A program made the position numbers and the translations under genes. The notes beneath the pieces are model-generated. The model worked only from the letters and a program-made list of their open reading frames with translations. It was not told the DNA's origin and did no database searches. A stretch of 64,000 nucleotides of DNA from Akkermansia sp. (GTDB lineage Bacteria; Verrucomicrobiota; Verrucomicrobiia; Verrucomicrobiales; Akkermansiaceae), in the NCBI GenBank assembly GCA_017472085.1, contig JAFUQZ010000040.1:1-64000 (forward strand). The letters are read 5' to 3'. Shown here piece by piece: positions 56,267 through 64,000 of the stretch (position 1 is its first letter; each line of letters begins with the position of its first letter).

Positions 56267-57706
56267 ATGTTGGGATTGACCGTATTCATTCTTTGTGCTC
56301 TGGCTCTGGCTTGTGGGTATTTTCTGTATGGGCGTTTGGCTGAACGGGTATACGGACTGAATCCTCATTTCAGGATGCCTTGCGTTGCTCGGCCGGATGG
56401 GGTGGATTATGTGCCTCTTCCAACCTGGAAAGTTTTTCTCATTCAGTTGTTGAATATTGCCGGCCTGGGGCCGGTGGTGGGAGCTGTGAGCGGATGTCTG
56501 TTTGGGCCGATAGCCTTACTCTGGATTGTGTTGGGGTGCATCTTTGCCGGTGCTCTGCATGATTTTCTGGCTGCGTTAATGTCTGCGGAGCAGGGGGGGA
56601 GTAACCTGCCGGACGTGATGGGAAGCGTGATGGGACGTTCGGCCCGGGTATTCATGAACCTGATGTGCGTTTTCCTCCTGTTGATGGTGGGTGTTGTCTT
56701 TACTTTGTTGCCGGCCGGAATGCTGGAGGGCCTTTTCCCGACGCTCCCCCTGGCGAAAACGGCCTGGGCGGGAATTATCCTTCTCTATTACTTCCTGGCT
56801 ACTATTTTGCCCATTCAGGCAGTTATCGGGCGTATTTACCCGATATTCGGTGCGCTGTTCCTTTTCATGGCCGGCGGGCTGGTGATAGGCCTGCCGCTCA
56901 GCGGATATGAAATCCTGCCGAATCTGAATTTCCTGCAAAATGTGCATCCTGCCGGTTTGGGAATCTGGCCCATGATATTCGTGACGATTGCCTGCGGGGC
57001 GATATCCGGGTTTCACGCAACACAGAGCCCGATGATGGTGCGTTGCCTGCGAGATGTCAGACTGATGCGGCGCGTGTTCTATGGTGCCATGATAGTGGAG
57101 GGTATGGTGGCTCTTATCTGGGCCGTTGTGGGATTGAGTCTTCGTGAGGTGATATTCTCTCCGGGTGGTGAATCTGTCAGCTTTGCAGAGCTGACACTTC
57201 GCAATCCTTCGCAGGCCATCAATGAGGCATGCCGGGTTCTTCTGGGCCATGCCGGAGCCATTATTGCCGTACTGGGCGTCATTGTCCTCGCCATCACCAG
57301 CGGAGATACGGCAATGAGAAGCTGCCGTCTCATGATGGCGGATTTGCTGCATCTGCCGCAGCGCAATATGGTGGGTCGTCTGGCTTTGGCCATTCCTCTT
57401 TTTGTTCTCGTCTACATTATTTCTCAGATAGATTTTTCTGTTATCTGGCGATATTTCGGTTGGGCCAATCAGACGCTGGCCTGCCTGACTCTCTGGTGCA
57501 TCAGTCTGTACCTGCGCAATCGGAACAGGATGTTCTGGATTTCGCTGCCGCCTGCGTTGCTGATGACCACGGTGTGCGTGTGTTATCTCCTGCACTCCGC
57601 TGAGTGCGGAATCGGCCTGAGTGTACAGCTGGCAACGACTCTGGGATTGAGCGTTTCAGCTTTCCTGCTGGTACTCTTTCTTGTGTGCAGAAGAAAAACG
57701 GTATAA
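56267..57706 (+). CDS. CstA-family (carbon starvation/peptide) transporter
   Basis: This 479-residue protein has about 13 membrane helices. Family blocks are LACGYFLYGRLAERVYGL near the N terminus, DGVDYVPLPTWKVFLIQLLNIAGLGPVVGAVSGCLFGP, GALHDFLAALMSAEQGGSNLPDVMG and CGAISGFHATQSPMMVRC. CstA and its relatives take up peptides or pyruvate in nutrient-poor conditions. This one is shorter than the about 700-residue CstA and matches the shorter subfamily. No regulator is adjacent. The start choice (ATG 56267) rests on promoter position. Confidence 0.9.
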   Translation: MLGLTVFILCALALACGYFLYGRLAERVYGLNPHFRMPCVARPDGVDYVPLPTWKVFLIQLLNIAGLGPVVGAVSGCLFGPIALLWIVLGCIFAGALHDFLAALMSAEQGGSNLPDVMGSVMGRSARVFMNLMCVFLLLMVGVVFTLLPAGMLEGLFPTLPLAKTAWAGIILLYYFLATILPIQAVIGRIYPIFGALFLFMAGGLVIGLPLSGYEILPNLNFLQNVHPAGLGIWPMIFVTIACGAISGFHATQSPMMVRCLRDVRLMRRVFYGAMIVEGMVALIWAVVGLSLREVIFSPGGESVSFAELTLRNPSQAINEACRVLLGHAGAIIAVLGVIVLAITSGDTAMRSCRLMMADLLHLPQRNMVGRLALAIPLFVLVYIISQIDFSVIWRYFGWANQTLACLTLWCISLYLRNRNRMFWISLPPALLMTTVCVCYLLHSAECGIGLSVQLATTLGLSVSAFLLVLFLVCRRKTV

Positions 57707-57742
57707 TCCACGATTCTCCTGCGGTGCAGTCATATTTGCCGC

Positions 57743-57771
57743 TTGCTTTCAGTTGAGGAATCTGCTAAAGT
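57743..57771 (+). promoter_or_regulatory. Predicted promoter of the PBP-sufS operon
   Basis: TTGCTT (57743-57748), 17 bases, TAAAGT (57766-57771), 14 bases ahead of the ATG. Confidence 0.55.
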
Positions 57772-57785
57772 GGGCGTAGATTGTA

Positions 57786-60383
57786 ATGGATGAGCTGGAC
57801 GAATATCAGGCCCGCAGGTCTGCCGCAGAGCAGCGTCGCCGCAAGGCTATGCGCCGCGAGCAGTCTGGTCGCAGGGAAACAAGCCTTTTGAAGCGAATCC
57901 TCTGGCGTGTTTTCATTGTTGGGGTTGTTTTTTTTCTGGTGTGTGCCGGTCTTGGCTATGTGGTGTTTCTAACCGTTACGGCAAAGTACCAGAAGTGGGC
58001 AGATGAGTTCAATCTTGAGGATATCAATAACCTGGATCATCCCTGCATCATCTACGATCGGAACAAGGAGGAAATCGGGCGTATCTATGATGAGAATCGG
58101 AGTTATGTGACGTACGATAAAATCTCCCGTTCCATGATTGATGCTTTGGTCGCTCAGGAGGATAAGACATTCTGGACTCACAAGGGGGTTGACCCGGTGG
58201 GTATCATTCGCGCTGCCCGGGAAGCATTGGCAGCCGGGCAGGCCAATCAGGGGGCGTCCACCATTACCCAGCAGCTGGCCCGCGGTGCTTATGATTTGGA
58301 ACAGCGTACGCAGGCTATAGGCGGCAGTCGCTATGAGCGCAAGATTGTGGAAATCTTTCTTGCCATGCGCATTGAGAAAAAATACGACAAGCAGCAGATA
58401 ATGGAATTTTATCTGAATCGTATTTATTTCGGGAAGGGGTATTATGGCATACGTGCGGCTTCTCTGGGGTACTATGGCAAGGAACCCGCGGATCTGACCG
58501 TGCGCGAGGCTGCCAGCATTGCTGCTCTCATCAAGAACCCGGAAAATTATAATCCCATCAAAAATCCGGAGTTGAATCGGAAGTGGCGCAACGATGTGAT
58601 TGACCGTATGCAGCGTATCGGCATGCTGACGCAGGAGGAGGCTGAGCGGGTCAAACAGCAGCCCCTGGAGTTGAATCCCAAACCTCTTCGCCGCAATACA
58701 TCGTTCCTGCATGCCCTGGTACAGCAAAAGGCAACGGACATCTTCCGCGACCCGAAGCGCGGAGAGGAGATTATCAAGAGCAGAGGAATCAAGATTTATA
58801 CCACCATCGACCGCCGTATGCAGGAGGCGGCTGAGTCCGCGTTACGCAATCAATTGGACTCAATAGAAAAGCGTGAGGATTACAGCCATACGAAGTTCAC
58901 GGATAAGGTAAAGGAAGGAGAAGACCCTCACCGTTATCTTGACGGTACGGTGTTTGCGGTTGATAATGCAACCGGCGGCGTGTTGGTGTATGTTGGCGGG
59001 CGCAGCTTTGAGAAAGATAATTTTGACATCCTCCAGTATGGCCGGAGACCGTTGGGAACAGCCATGCTGCCTTTCCTGTACATGTCTGCTTTTGAAAATG
59101 GGTACTCTCCCTGTTCCCGTCTGGTGGACGATGCCCTCGATAATCGACTGGCCGGTATTGGTGGCTCGGAAGGCGTGCTCGGGGAGTGGGGTATGGAAGT
59201 GGATAAAGGCCGATATCTGGATTCCGTTACGGCCCGTCAGGCTCTTGAGTGGTCCAAGATTGCAGCTTCAGCCCGGCTGGGCATAGCGCTGGGGTCTCAT
59301 CCGCGAAAAGGTGCCCGACCCTTTATCGACACGCTCACCAGTGTGGGCATTACGCCTCCCAGAAGAAATCCGGGAAGTACGGAGGCAAAACCGTTGTATT
59401 ACCCCCGCGTGTATCTCGGCACGGAACCTGCTTCCCTGCAGGAGGTGACCATGGCGTATACCGTATTCCCGAATGTGGGCCGCCGCCCCATAGCCTCCTA
59501 CATAGTGACCAAGATAACGGACAGCAGCGGAAACATCCTCTGGGAGGAGCCGCTTGCTGCCGCGCCCCGACTGGTTAATGCTGTCGGCGGTTGCACGGCT
59601 TATCGCTTACATTCCATTCTGAAAGAATCCATCAACCGTGGTTCGGCGCAACGCATGCGCACCTATCTTCCCCAGAATTTCAACGGTGCTGTCAAGAGCG
59701 GTACCAACTATGATTTCAGCGATAATGTCCTCATGGCATACAACTCCGGCTTTACCTGCGGCGTGTGGATGGGATATCTCAATGACCACCATGCCATCTA
59801 TCCCGGGGCGTTTGGTACGGATACCTGCGGCCCGGTAGTTGCCGCTCTCTTTCAGGCGGCTCAGGGCCACTACAAGGATGAGCCGATTGAGATGCCTTCC
59901 GACACGGAGGAAGTGGAAATATGCCTGACGTCCGGGCAGGTAGCCACCAATTTCTGTTTTGAATCCGTGATGAAGAATGGCAAGCCCGGTTATGTGCGCC
60001 GTACCTATCGGGAGTATTTCCCGAAAGGCGATGTGTCGCTGGGTGTTTGTTCCACTCATGGTGATGGAAGCCCCTCACTGGTGGATTTCCTGGAGACCTC
60101 TGCCAACCAGATGGCTTCTTCGCGGGTGTTGCCCATAGTGCCCATATTACCCAGAACTCCGGCTATCATCGGTAGTGATCCCTACGAGAGTGAAGTGACT
60201 CTGAATCCGCGTTATAAGGATGCGGCCGCATTGGTGACAGCGGCAGATGACGCAGAGGAGGTCGGTGGTGTGGATGATGATACGCCGGAAGAGGAGGATG
60301 CCCCGGCGGTGGACTCCACGATAGAAATTTCTGCACCCCGTCCCATGCGTCATTTACCCTTAGTCCCGCTGGAACTCAGATAA
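57786..60383 (+). CDS. Class A PBP with intact transglycosylase and inactivated transpeptidase
   Basis: This 865-residue bitopic protein has a basic cytoplasmic N terminus, a membrane helix (about 38-64), a GT51 domain and a transpeptidase-fold domain. The GT51 motifs are complete: catalytic EDKTFWTHKGVD (E125) and GASTITQQLARG (156-167), then RKIVEIFLAMRIEKKY. In the transpeptidase domain the SxxK site reads TAML (425-428, in GRRPLGTAMLPFLY), SxN reads SKI (490-492), and KTG reads KSG (637-639). The serine and lysine nucleophile pair is therefore gone, although the surrounding fold (VYVGGRSF, YLGTEPASLQEVTMAYTVFPN, GVWMGYL) is well kept. It can probably polymerise glycan but not crosslink. 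The C terminus is acidic. Confidence 0.9.
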   Translation: MDELDEYQARRSAAEQRRRKAMRREQSGRRETSLLKRILWRVFIVGVVFFLVCAGLGYVVFLTVTAKYQKWADEFNLEDINNLDHPCIIYDRNKEEIGRIYDENRSYVTYDKISRSMIDALVAQEDKTFWTHKGVDPVGIIRAAREALAAGQANQGASTITQQLARGAYDLEQRTQAIGGSRYERKIVEIFLAMRIEKKYDKQQIMEFYLNRIYFGKGYYGIRAASLGYYGKEPADLTVREAASIAALIKNPENYNPIKNPELNRKWRNDVIDRMQRIGMLTQEEAERVKQQPLELNPKPLRRNTSFLHALVQQKATDIFRDPKRGEEIIKSRGIKIYTTIDRRMQEAAESALRNQLDSIEKREDYSHTKFTDKVKEGEDPHRYLDGTVFAVDNATGGVLVYVGGRSFEKDNFDILQYGRRPLGTAMLPFLYMSAFENGYSPCSRLVDDALDNRLAGIGGSEGVLGEWGMEVDKGRYLDSVTARQALEWSKIAASARLGIALGSHPRKGARPFIDTLTSVGITPPRRNPGSTEAKPLYYPRVYLGTEPASLQEVTMAYTVFPNVGRRPIASYIVTKITDSSGNILWEEPLAAAPRLVNAVGGCTAYRLHSILKESINRGSAQRMRTYLPQNFNGAVKSGTNYDFSDNVLMAYNSGFTCGVWMGYLNDHHAIYPGAFGTDTCGPVVAALFQAAQGHYKDEPIEMPSDTEEVEICLTSGQVATNFCFESVMKNGKPGYVRRTYREYFPKGDVSLGVCSTHGDGSPSLVDFLETSANQMASSRVLPIVPILPRTPAIIGSDPYESEVTLNPRYKDAAALVTAADDAEEVGGVDDDTPEEEDAPAVDSTIEISAPRPMRHLPLVPLELR

Positions 60384-60410
60384 ACCCGAATTTTATATCA
60401 TCCGAAAGTT

Positions 60411-61814
60411 ATGTCAACATCTGCTCAAACCATTGCAGCGACACAGGAGAAGGCTTTTTTCATCAATATGGATAAATCCCGGTACGGCTCATTCGCAGAG
60501 ATCGGAGCCGGCCAGGAAACGGCCAATTGGTTTTTCCGTTCATCGGGTGCTGCCGGAACCGTAGCCAAGACGATATCGGCCTATGATATGACGGTGAGTG
60601 ATACGCTGTACGGGACGGCTCGGCGCTATGTATCGGAAGAACGTCTCCTCCAGATGATGGATTATGAGTACAAGCAGCTCATCAATCGCCTCGGTGAAAA
60701 ACGCGGAAAAGATACCTGCTTCTTTGCTTTTTGTAATACTGTCAAATGCAAGGGATATCGGGATAACGGCCCGTGGTCTGCCTGGGTTGGTGTGCGTTTT
60801 CAGCTCAAGCCGGAGGCTCCGCCCAGTGACCTGGTCATGCATGTGCGACTGCTTGTGCCTGACCATGACCTGCAGATGCGTTTGCTTGGTATTCTGGGGG
60901 TGAATATGCTGTATGCCTTGTTTTACAAGCGCGAGCGAATGGAGGAATTCGTCGGGTGTATTGGTGAGAATGTTGATTCTGACTCATTTGAAATTGACTA
61001 TATGCGTTTTTCCGGCCACGGTTTCAACATGTTTGACAACCGAATCCTGGCCTTGCAACTGGTGCGCAGCGGGTTATCAGAACTCACCCTGTTCTGCCCG
61101 GGAGGATTGGTGGCGCAGCCCTCTGACCTACTGTATAAGCGCCCCATTGTGCTGATGCGCGGTAGTTTCATGCCCCTGTGCAATATCCACTTGGAGATGA
61201 TGGAGAGTGTGCGTCATAAATTCTGTGAATCCTTGTCGGAAGGGCAGCGTGACAAGGTGGTGGACCTGTGCGAGATATCGCTCTCTAACCTGCTGCGCGG
61301 TTCTGAGGTGGATTTACTCAGCTTCCTGGACAGGGTGGATGCTCTTGCCGCCCTGGGCAAGACCGTCATGGTTACCAATATCACCCATTTCCACCGCATC
61401 TCCACCTTGCTGAATCAGTTTACGAAAGAGCCGATTGCCATAGCACTTTCCATCGGATTGCTCAACGAGTTGTTCAAGGATAAGTGGGCCGATACGACCG
61501 GCGGTATCCTGGCCAGCATGGGGCATATCTTCGTGAATAAGACCAAGTTCTATGTAACGCCGTGGATTAACCGCAGCACCGGGGAATTTGTGACTGCCGG
61601 GACATATCGCGCGCCGGAAAAGTATCGTTATCTGTACCAGCACCTGCGAGAGAATGGCGATGTGATAGAAGTTCCCTATTTTAACCAGAAACTTCTTTTC
61701 CGTACGCCGCGTGATATTATTCGCATGATTGTGTCCGGCGATGAGCAGTGGAAGGAATATGTGCCGGAAGCCGCTTATCGTATGGCTGAGCATCTGAAAG
61801 GAGGCGAGGCCTGA
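60411..61814 (+). CDS. Conserved cytoplasmic protein of unknown function
   Basis: This 467-residue soluble protein has no signal or membrane segment. Strong, evenly distributed conserved-looking text is seen (KSRYGSFAEIGAGQETANWFF; SAYDMTVSDTLYGTARRYVS; GKDTCFFAFCNTVKCKGY; YMRFSGHGFNMFDNRILALQLV). The style is that of a widespread housekeeping family, and from memory I think similar proteins occur in several bacterial phyla under unreliable names. No catalytic motif can be named. It follows the PBP gene by 27 bases, and its TGA shares one base with the sufS ATG (TGATG), so translation of the two is coupled. Confidence 0.7.
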   Translation: MSTSAQTIAATQEKAFFINMDKSRYGSFAEIGAGQETANWFFRSSGAAGTVAKTISAYDMTVSDTLYGTARRYVSEERLLQMMDYEYKQLINRLGEKRGKDTCFFAFCNTVKCKGYRDNGPWSAWVGVRFQLKPEAPPSDLVMHVRLLVPDHDLQMRLLGILGVNMLYALFYKRERMEEFVGCIGENVDSDSFEIDYMRFSGHGFNMFDNRILALQLVRSGLSELTLFCPGGLVAQPSDLLYKRPIVLMRGSFMPLCNIHLEMMESVRHKFCESLSEGQRDKVVDLCEISLSNLLRGSEVDLLSFLDRVDALAALGKTVMVTNITHFHRISTLLNQFTKEPIAIALSIGLLNELFKDKWADTTGGILASMGHIFVNKTKFYVTPWINRSTGEFVTAGTYRAPEKYRYLYQHLRENGDVIEVPYFNQKLLFRTPRDIIRMIVSGDEQWKEYVPEAAYRMAEHLKGGEA

Positions 61815-63034
61815 TGCTTTCGAATCTGCGAAGCCAATTCCCGATTCTTTCCTCCGGAGTGGGCAGGAAGGAATTGGTGTACCTTGACAACGCTGCCACC
61901 ACGCAGAAACCGATTGCGATTCTGGATGCGGAGCGGGAGTATTATGAAAAAATCAACTCGAATATTCACCGGGGAGCGCATTATCTGAGTCGTCTCGCAA
62001 CGGATGCACATGAGCAAGCCCGGCAGTCCGTTGCGGATTTTCTGGGAGCGTCATCGTCAAGGGAAATCATATTTACCCGCGGCTGCACAGAGGCTATCAA
62101 CCTGGTAGCCCAGACTCTGGCGCTGTCCGGCTGCATCCATCCCGGGGATGAGTTTATCCTGGCCACGGATGCACACCATTCCAATATCGTTCCATGGCAG
62201 ATGCTGGCAGAACGCACGGGTGCTGTGGTGCGGCCGGTACCGCTGACGGAGAGCCTTACATTTGACATAGAAGCGTATGAAAAGATGCTCTCTCCTCGCA
62301 CTCGCCTCGTTGCAGTTCCCTATATCTCTAACGCTCTGGGAGTTGTGAATCCGGTGCGGGGGATTATTTCCCTCGCCCGCCGGAATAATCCGGCCACCTT
62401 CATCCTGGTGGATGGGGCGCAGAGCGTGGCTCATCTGGAGGTGGATGTGCAGTCCCTCGGATGCGATTTTTACGCCTTTTCCGGGCATAAGATTTATGCT
62501 CCTACCGGGACCGGGGTATTGTGGGGCAGAGAAGAACTTCTCGACATGCTGCCGCCGTGGCAGGGCGGCGGGGAAATGATAAGCGAAGTATCGTTTGCCG
62601 GGACAACGTACAACACGCTGCCGTTCAAGTATGAAGCCGGAACTCCCAACATCTGTGGTAATATTGTGCTGAGCAAGGCGCTTCAATATGTGAAAGATAT
62701 TGGCGTGGAGCGGATAGCCTTGCATGAGCAGGTGTTGACGAATAAACTCTATGATGGCCTTGGTGCAATGCCCGGCGTGCGTTTGCTTGGCCCGCGCGAT
62801 AATCGGGGTGCGCTGATTTCCATGGTTGTGGAGGGGGTTCACCACTATGACCTCGGGACTCTTCTGGATCAGATGGGGGTGGCCGTTCGTACCGGGCATC
62901 ATTGCTGTCAGCCTCTCATGCAGTATCTGAACATTACCGGAACGACGCGGTATTCCTTCGCATTGTATAACACGGATGAAGAGGTGGAAATAGCCTTGCG
63001 GGCCACAGAGAGAGCTCTTGATATGTTGCGCTGA
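61814..63034 (+). CDS. sufS: Cysteine desulfurase, SufS type
   Basis: This 406-residue class V PLP aminotransferase-fold enzyme has the N terminus YLDNAATTQKPIAILDAEREYYE, the substrate region FTRGCTEAINLVAQTL, the PLP lysine in FYAFSGHKIYAPTGTGVLWG, and the catalytic cysteine loop RTGHHCCQPLMQYL. The length and the R-x-G-H-H-C loop favour SufS over IscS. It mobilises sulfur from cysteine for Fe-S assembly. Other suf genes are not in view. It starts on the stop codon of the unknown gene and is followed six bases later by the phosphatase. Confidence 0.95.
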   Translation: MLSNLRSQFPILSSGVGRKELVYLDNAATTQKPIAILDAEREYYEKINSNIHRGAHYLSRLATDAHEQARQSVADFLGASSSREIIFTRGCTEAINLVAQTLALSGCIHPGDEFILATDAHHSNIVPWQMLAERTGAVVRPVPLTESLTFDIEAYEKMLSPRTRLVAVPYISNALGVVNPVRGIISLARRNNPATFILVDGAQSVAHLEVDVQSLGCDFYAFSGHKIYAPTGTGVLWGREELLDMLPPWQGGGEMISEVSFAGTTYNTLPFKYEAGTPNICGNIVLSKALQYVKDIGVERIALHEQVLTNKLYDGLGAMPGVRLLGPRDNRGALISMVVEGVHHYDLGTLLDQMGVAVRTGHHCCQPLMQYLNITGTTRYSFALYNTDEEVEIALRATERALDMLR

Positions 63035-63040
63035 GGAAAG

Positions 63041-63742
63041 ATGAAGGCCAATGTTTCGCAGTGGATAGGCGCACGCCCCATACAGGAGGATGCATACAGA
63101 ATACAGTTCCTCCCGGAGGGGGGATTGGTCATTGTGTGTGACGGAATGGGAGGACACAGCCTGGGAGCGGAATATGCGGCAGCCGCCGCGGCCTCATTTG
63201 TCGATTTTTTCACATCTTCGTCATTGCCGGTATCGGAGAGATTGTATGCGGCATTGGAGGCGGCAAATCGAACAGTAGGGAAATTGAGCCGGAAACACTC
63301 TCGATACGGAGGAACCACCCTGACTGCCGCCTTTATCGGTTCCGGGGTTGTGCGCTGGATTAGTGTGGGGGATTCGCCTTTGTTGCTGTGGCGCCGGGGG
63401 CGTCTGATACGGCTGAATGCAGACCATTCTCTGCGACCTGTTCTGGAGAACATTCTGCCCGGCAAGGAAGGGGCCGCTCACATGCTGCGCAGCGCTCTGA
63501 CCGGGGAGGAAATGTCTCTGGTGGATGCTCCGCAGACCCCCATGCCGCTACTGCCGGGCGATCGCCTGATCTTGTGCAGTGACGGAGCGGATGAGCTCCT
63601 GAAGCCCGGAGAACTGTCATCTGAGGTGAGTGCCTTGCTCAGCGCATGTGGTGACAATGATGCCGCCGCGCTCATCGGCATGCTGTGCAAGCGGAATCAT
63701 CCCGCAGCAGACAACGCCACGGTGGTGGTGATGGATATCTGA
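63041..63742 (+). CDS. PP2C-family protein phosphatase
   Basis: This 233-residue protein phosphatase is of the PPM/PP2C type. Metal-binding motifs are ARPIQEDAYRI, VIVCDGMGGHSLG, VGDSPLLLWRRGRLIRL, ILCSDGADEL and DNATVVVM, all with their aspartates. The catalytic domain is compact and has no extra regulatory domain. It dephosphorylates Ser/Thr of unknown targets; no kinase gene is in the window. It is six bases after sufS and probably in the same transcript. Confidence 0.93.
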   Translation: MKANVSQWIGARPIQEDAYRIQFLPEGGLVIVCDGMGGHSLGAEYAAAAAASFVDFFTSSSLPVSERLYAALEAANRTVGKLSRKHSRYGGTTLTAAFIGSGVVRWISVGDSPLLLWRRGRLIRLNADHSLRPVLENILPGKEGAAHMLRSALTGEEMSLVDAPQTPMPLLPGDRLILCSDGADELLKPGELSSEVSALLSACGDNDAAALIGMLCKRNHPAADNATVVVMDI

Positions 63743-63802
63743 GCGAAAGTTTGATAGCTACTTGATAGTGAATGCTGCGGGGAAATGGTGAGTCCCACCT
63801 GC

Positions 63803-64000
63803 ATGGATAAGCATTATTGTAAGGAAGGCTATGCAGGAGGTGTTTATATACTGCCGCCTCTGCCTTGTGCCCCGTCAGATTTCGGGGCGGTTCTTGATGA
63901 AGAGACGGTGCGCCTGCATCACGATTTCCACCATGCGGCCTATGTGGCCGGAGCCAATGGAGCCATGGCTGAATTGCAGGATATTGCCGGAGGGAAGGGA
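63803..64000 (+). CDS. Fe/Mn superoxide dismutase, N-terminal part (cut by window end)
   Basis: The frame from ATG 63803 is open to the window end (66 codons). It reads YILPPLPCAPSDFGAVLDEE, then TVRLHHDFHHAAYVAGANGA. This is the N-terminal helical hairpin of iron/manganese superoxide dismutases, with the first metal ligand in the L-H-H-D-F-H-H segment. An in-frame ATG at 63785 is an alternative start. The protein would convert superoxide to peroxide and oxygen. Rest of the gene lies downstream. Confidence 0.85.
   Translation, partial: MDKHYCKEGYAGGVYILPPLPCAPSDFGAVLDEETVRLHHDFHHAAYVAGANGAMAELQDIAGGKG

Overview
The window reads as a chromosomal segment of a Gram-negative bacterium of the PVC group, most likely Verrucomicrobiota close to Akkermansia. 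This is inferred from gene content and general protein character: an LPS/Kdo pathway (lpxB, kdsA, lptB with OstA-like proteins), a classical F-type ATP synthase operon, many lipoprotein or LysM envelope proteins, and several lineage-specific proteins that I cannot place. No rRNA, tRNA or CRISPR array was found.

Layout. 1-188: 3' end of an IS66-type insertion sequence, cut by the window edge. 422-1945: an AT-rich polymerase/ligase of the Wzy/WaaL type. 2011-3900: ilvB. 4051-6009: three small membrane-protein genes (one TMEM43-like, one DUF4870-like). 6095-7925: lpxB and a divergent DedA protein. 8002-11342: a phage-virion-like protein, small membrane proteins and a PatB/MalY C-S lyase. 11391-14865 (minus): a tightly coupled operon of two LysM lipoproteins, an L,D-transpeptidase and a PH-like protein. 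15065-15805: rubrerythrin and a small membrane protein. 15937-20372 (minus): kdsA, an LptC-like protein, a very large OstA/LptA-like protein and lptB. 20477-22462 (minus): nagA and a degenerate E2-like protein. 22654-26011 (plus): rmuC, a thioredoxin-like protein, a RidA-family protein and coaC. 26145-32658 (minus): atpBEFHAGDC, preceded by a PhoR-like kinase (32731-33924).

34172-35198 is a decayed gene interrupted by a palindromic CTAG-flanked element that itself carries a second, smaller inverted-repeat element. Then follow argD, a stand-alone nuoA with its own promoter and terminator, metH, and a type III-like restriction-modification pair in the order res-mod with an AT-rich specificity region. 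After that come a ROK-like repressor with a palindromic site on its promoter, pyrG, a sodium:solute symporter, and a set of unusual envelope proteins (zinc ribbon plus TM; transglutaminase-like plus discoidin-like; thioredoxin fold without CXXC). The window closes with a CstA-like transporter, a class A PBP whose transpeptidase motifs are destroyed, a conserved unknown protein coupled to sufS, a PP2C phosphatase and the start of a superoxide dismutase.

The main themes are envelope building (LPS transport, peptidoglycan, LysM anchoring), energy metabolism (ATP synthase, NuoA) and genome plasticity (IS66, the nested element, the R-M pair). Promoters are unusually legible: at least seventeen sites of the form TTGnnn / 16-18 bp / TAnnnT can be placed upstream of genes. 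In several cases the -10 box lies 6-14 bases from the start codon, so leaderless or very short-leader mRNAs appear common.
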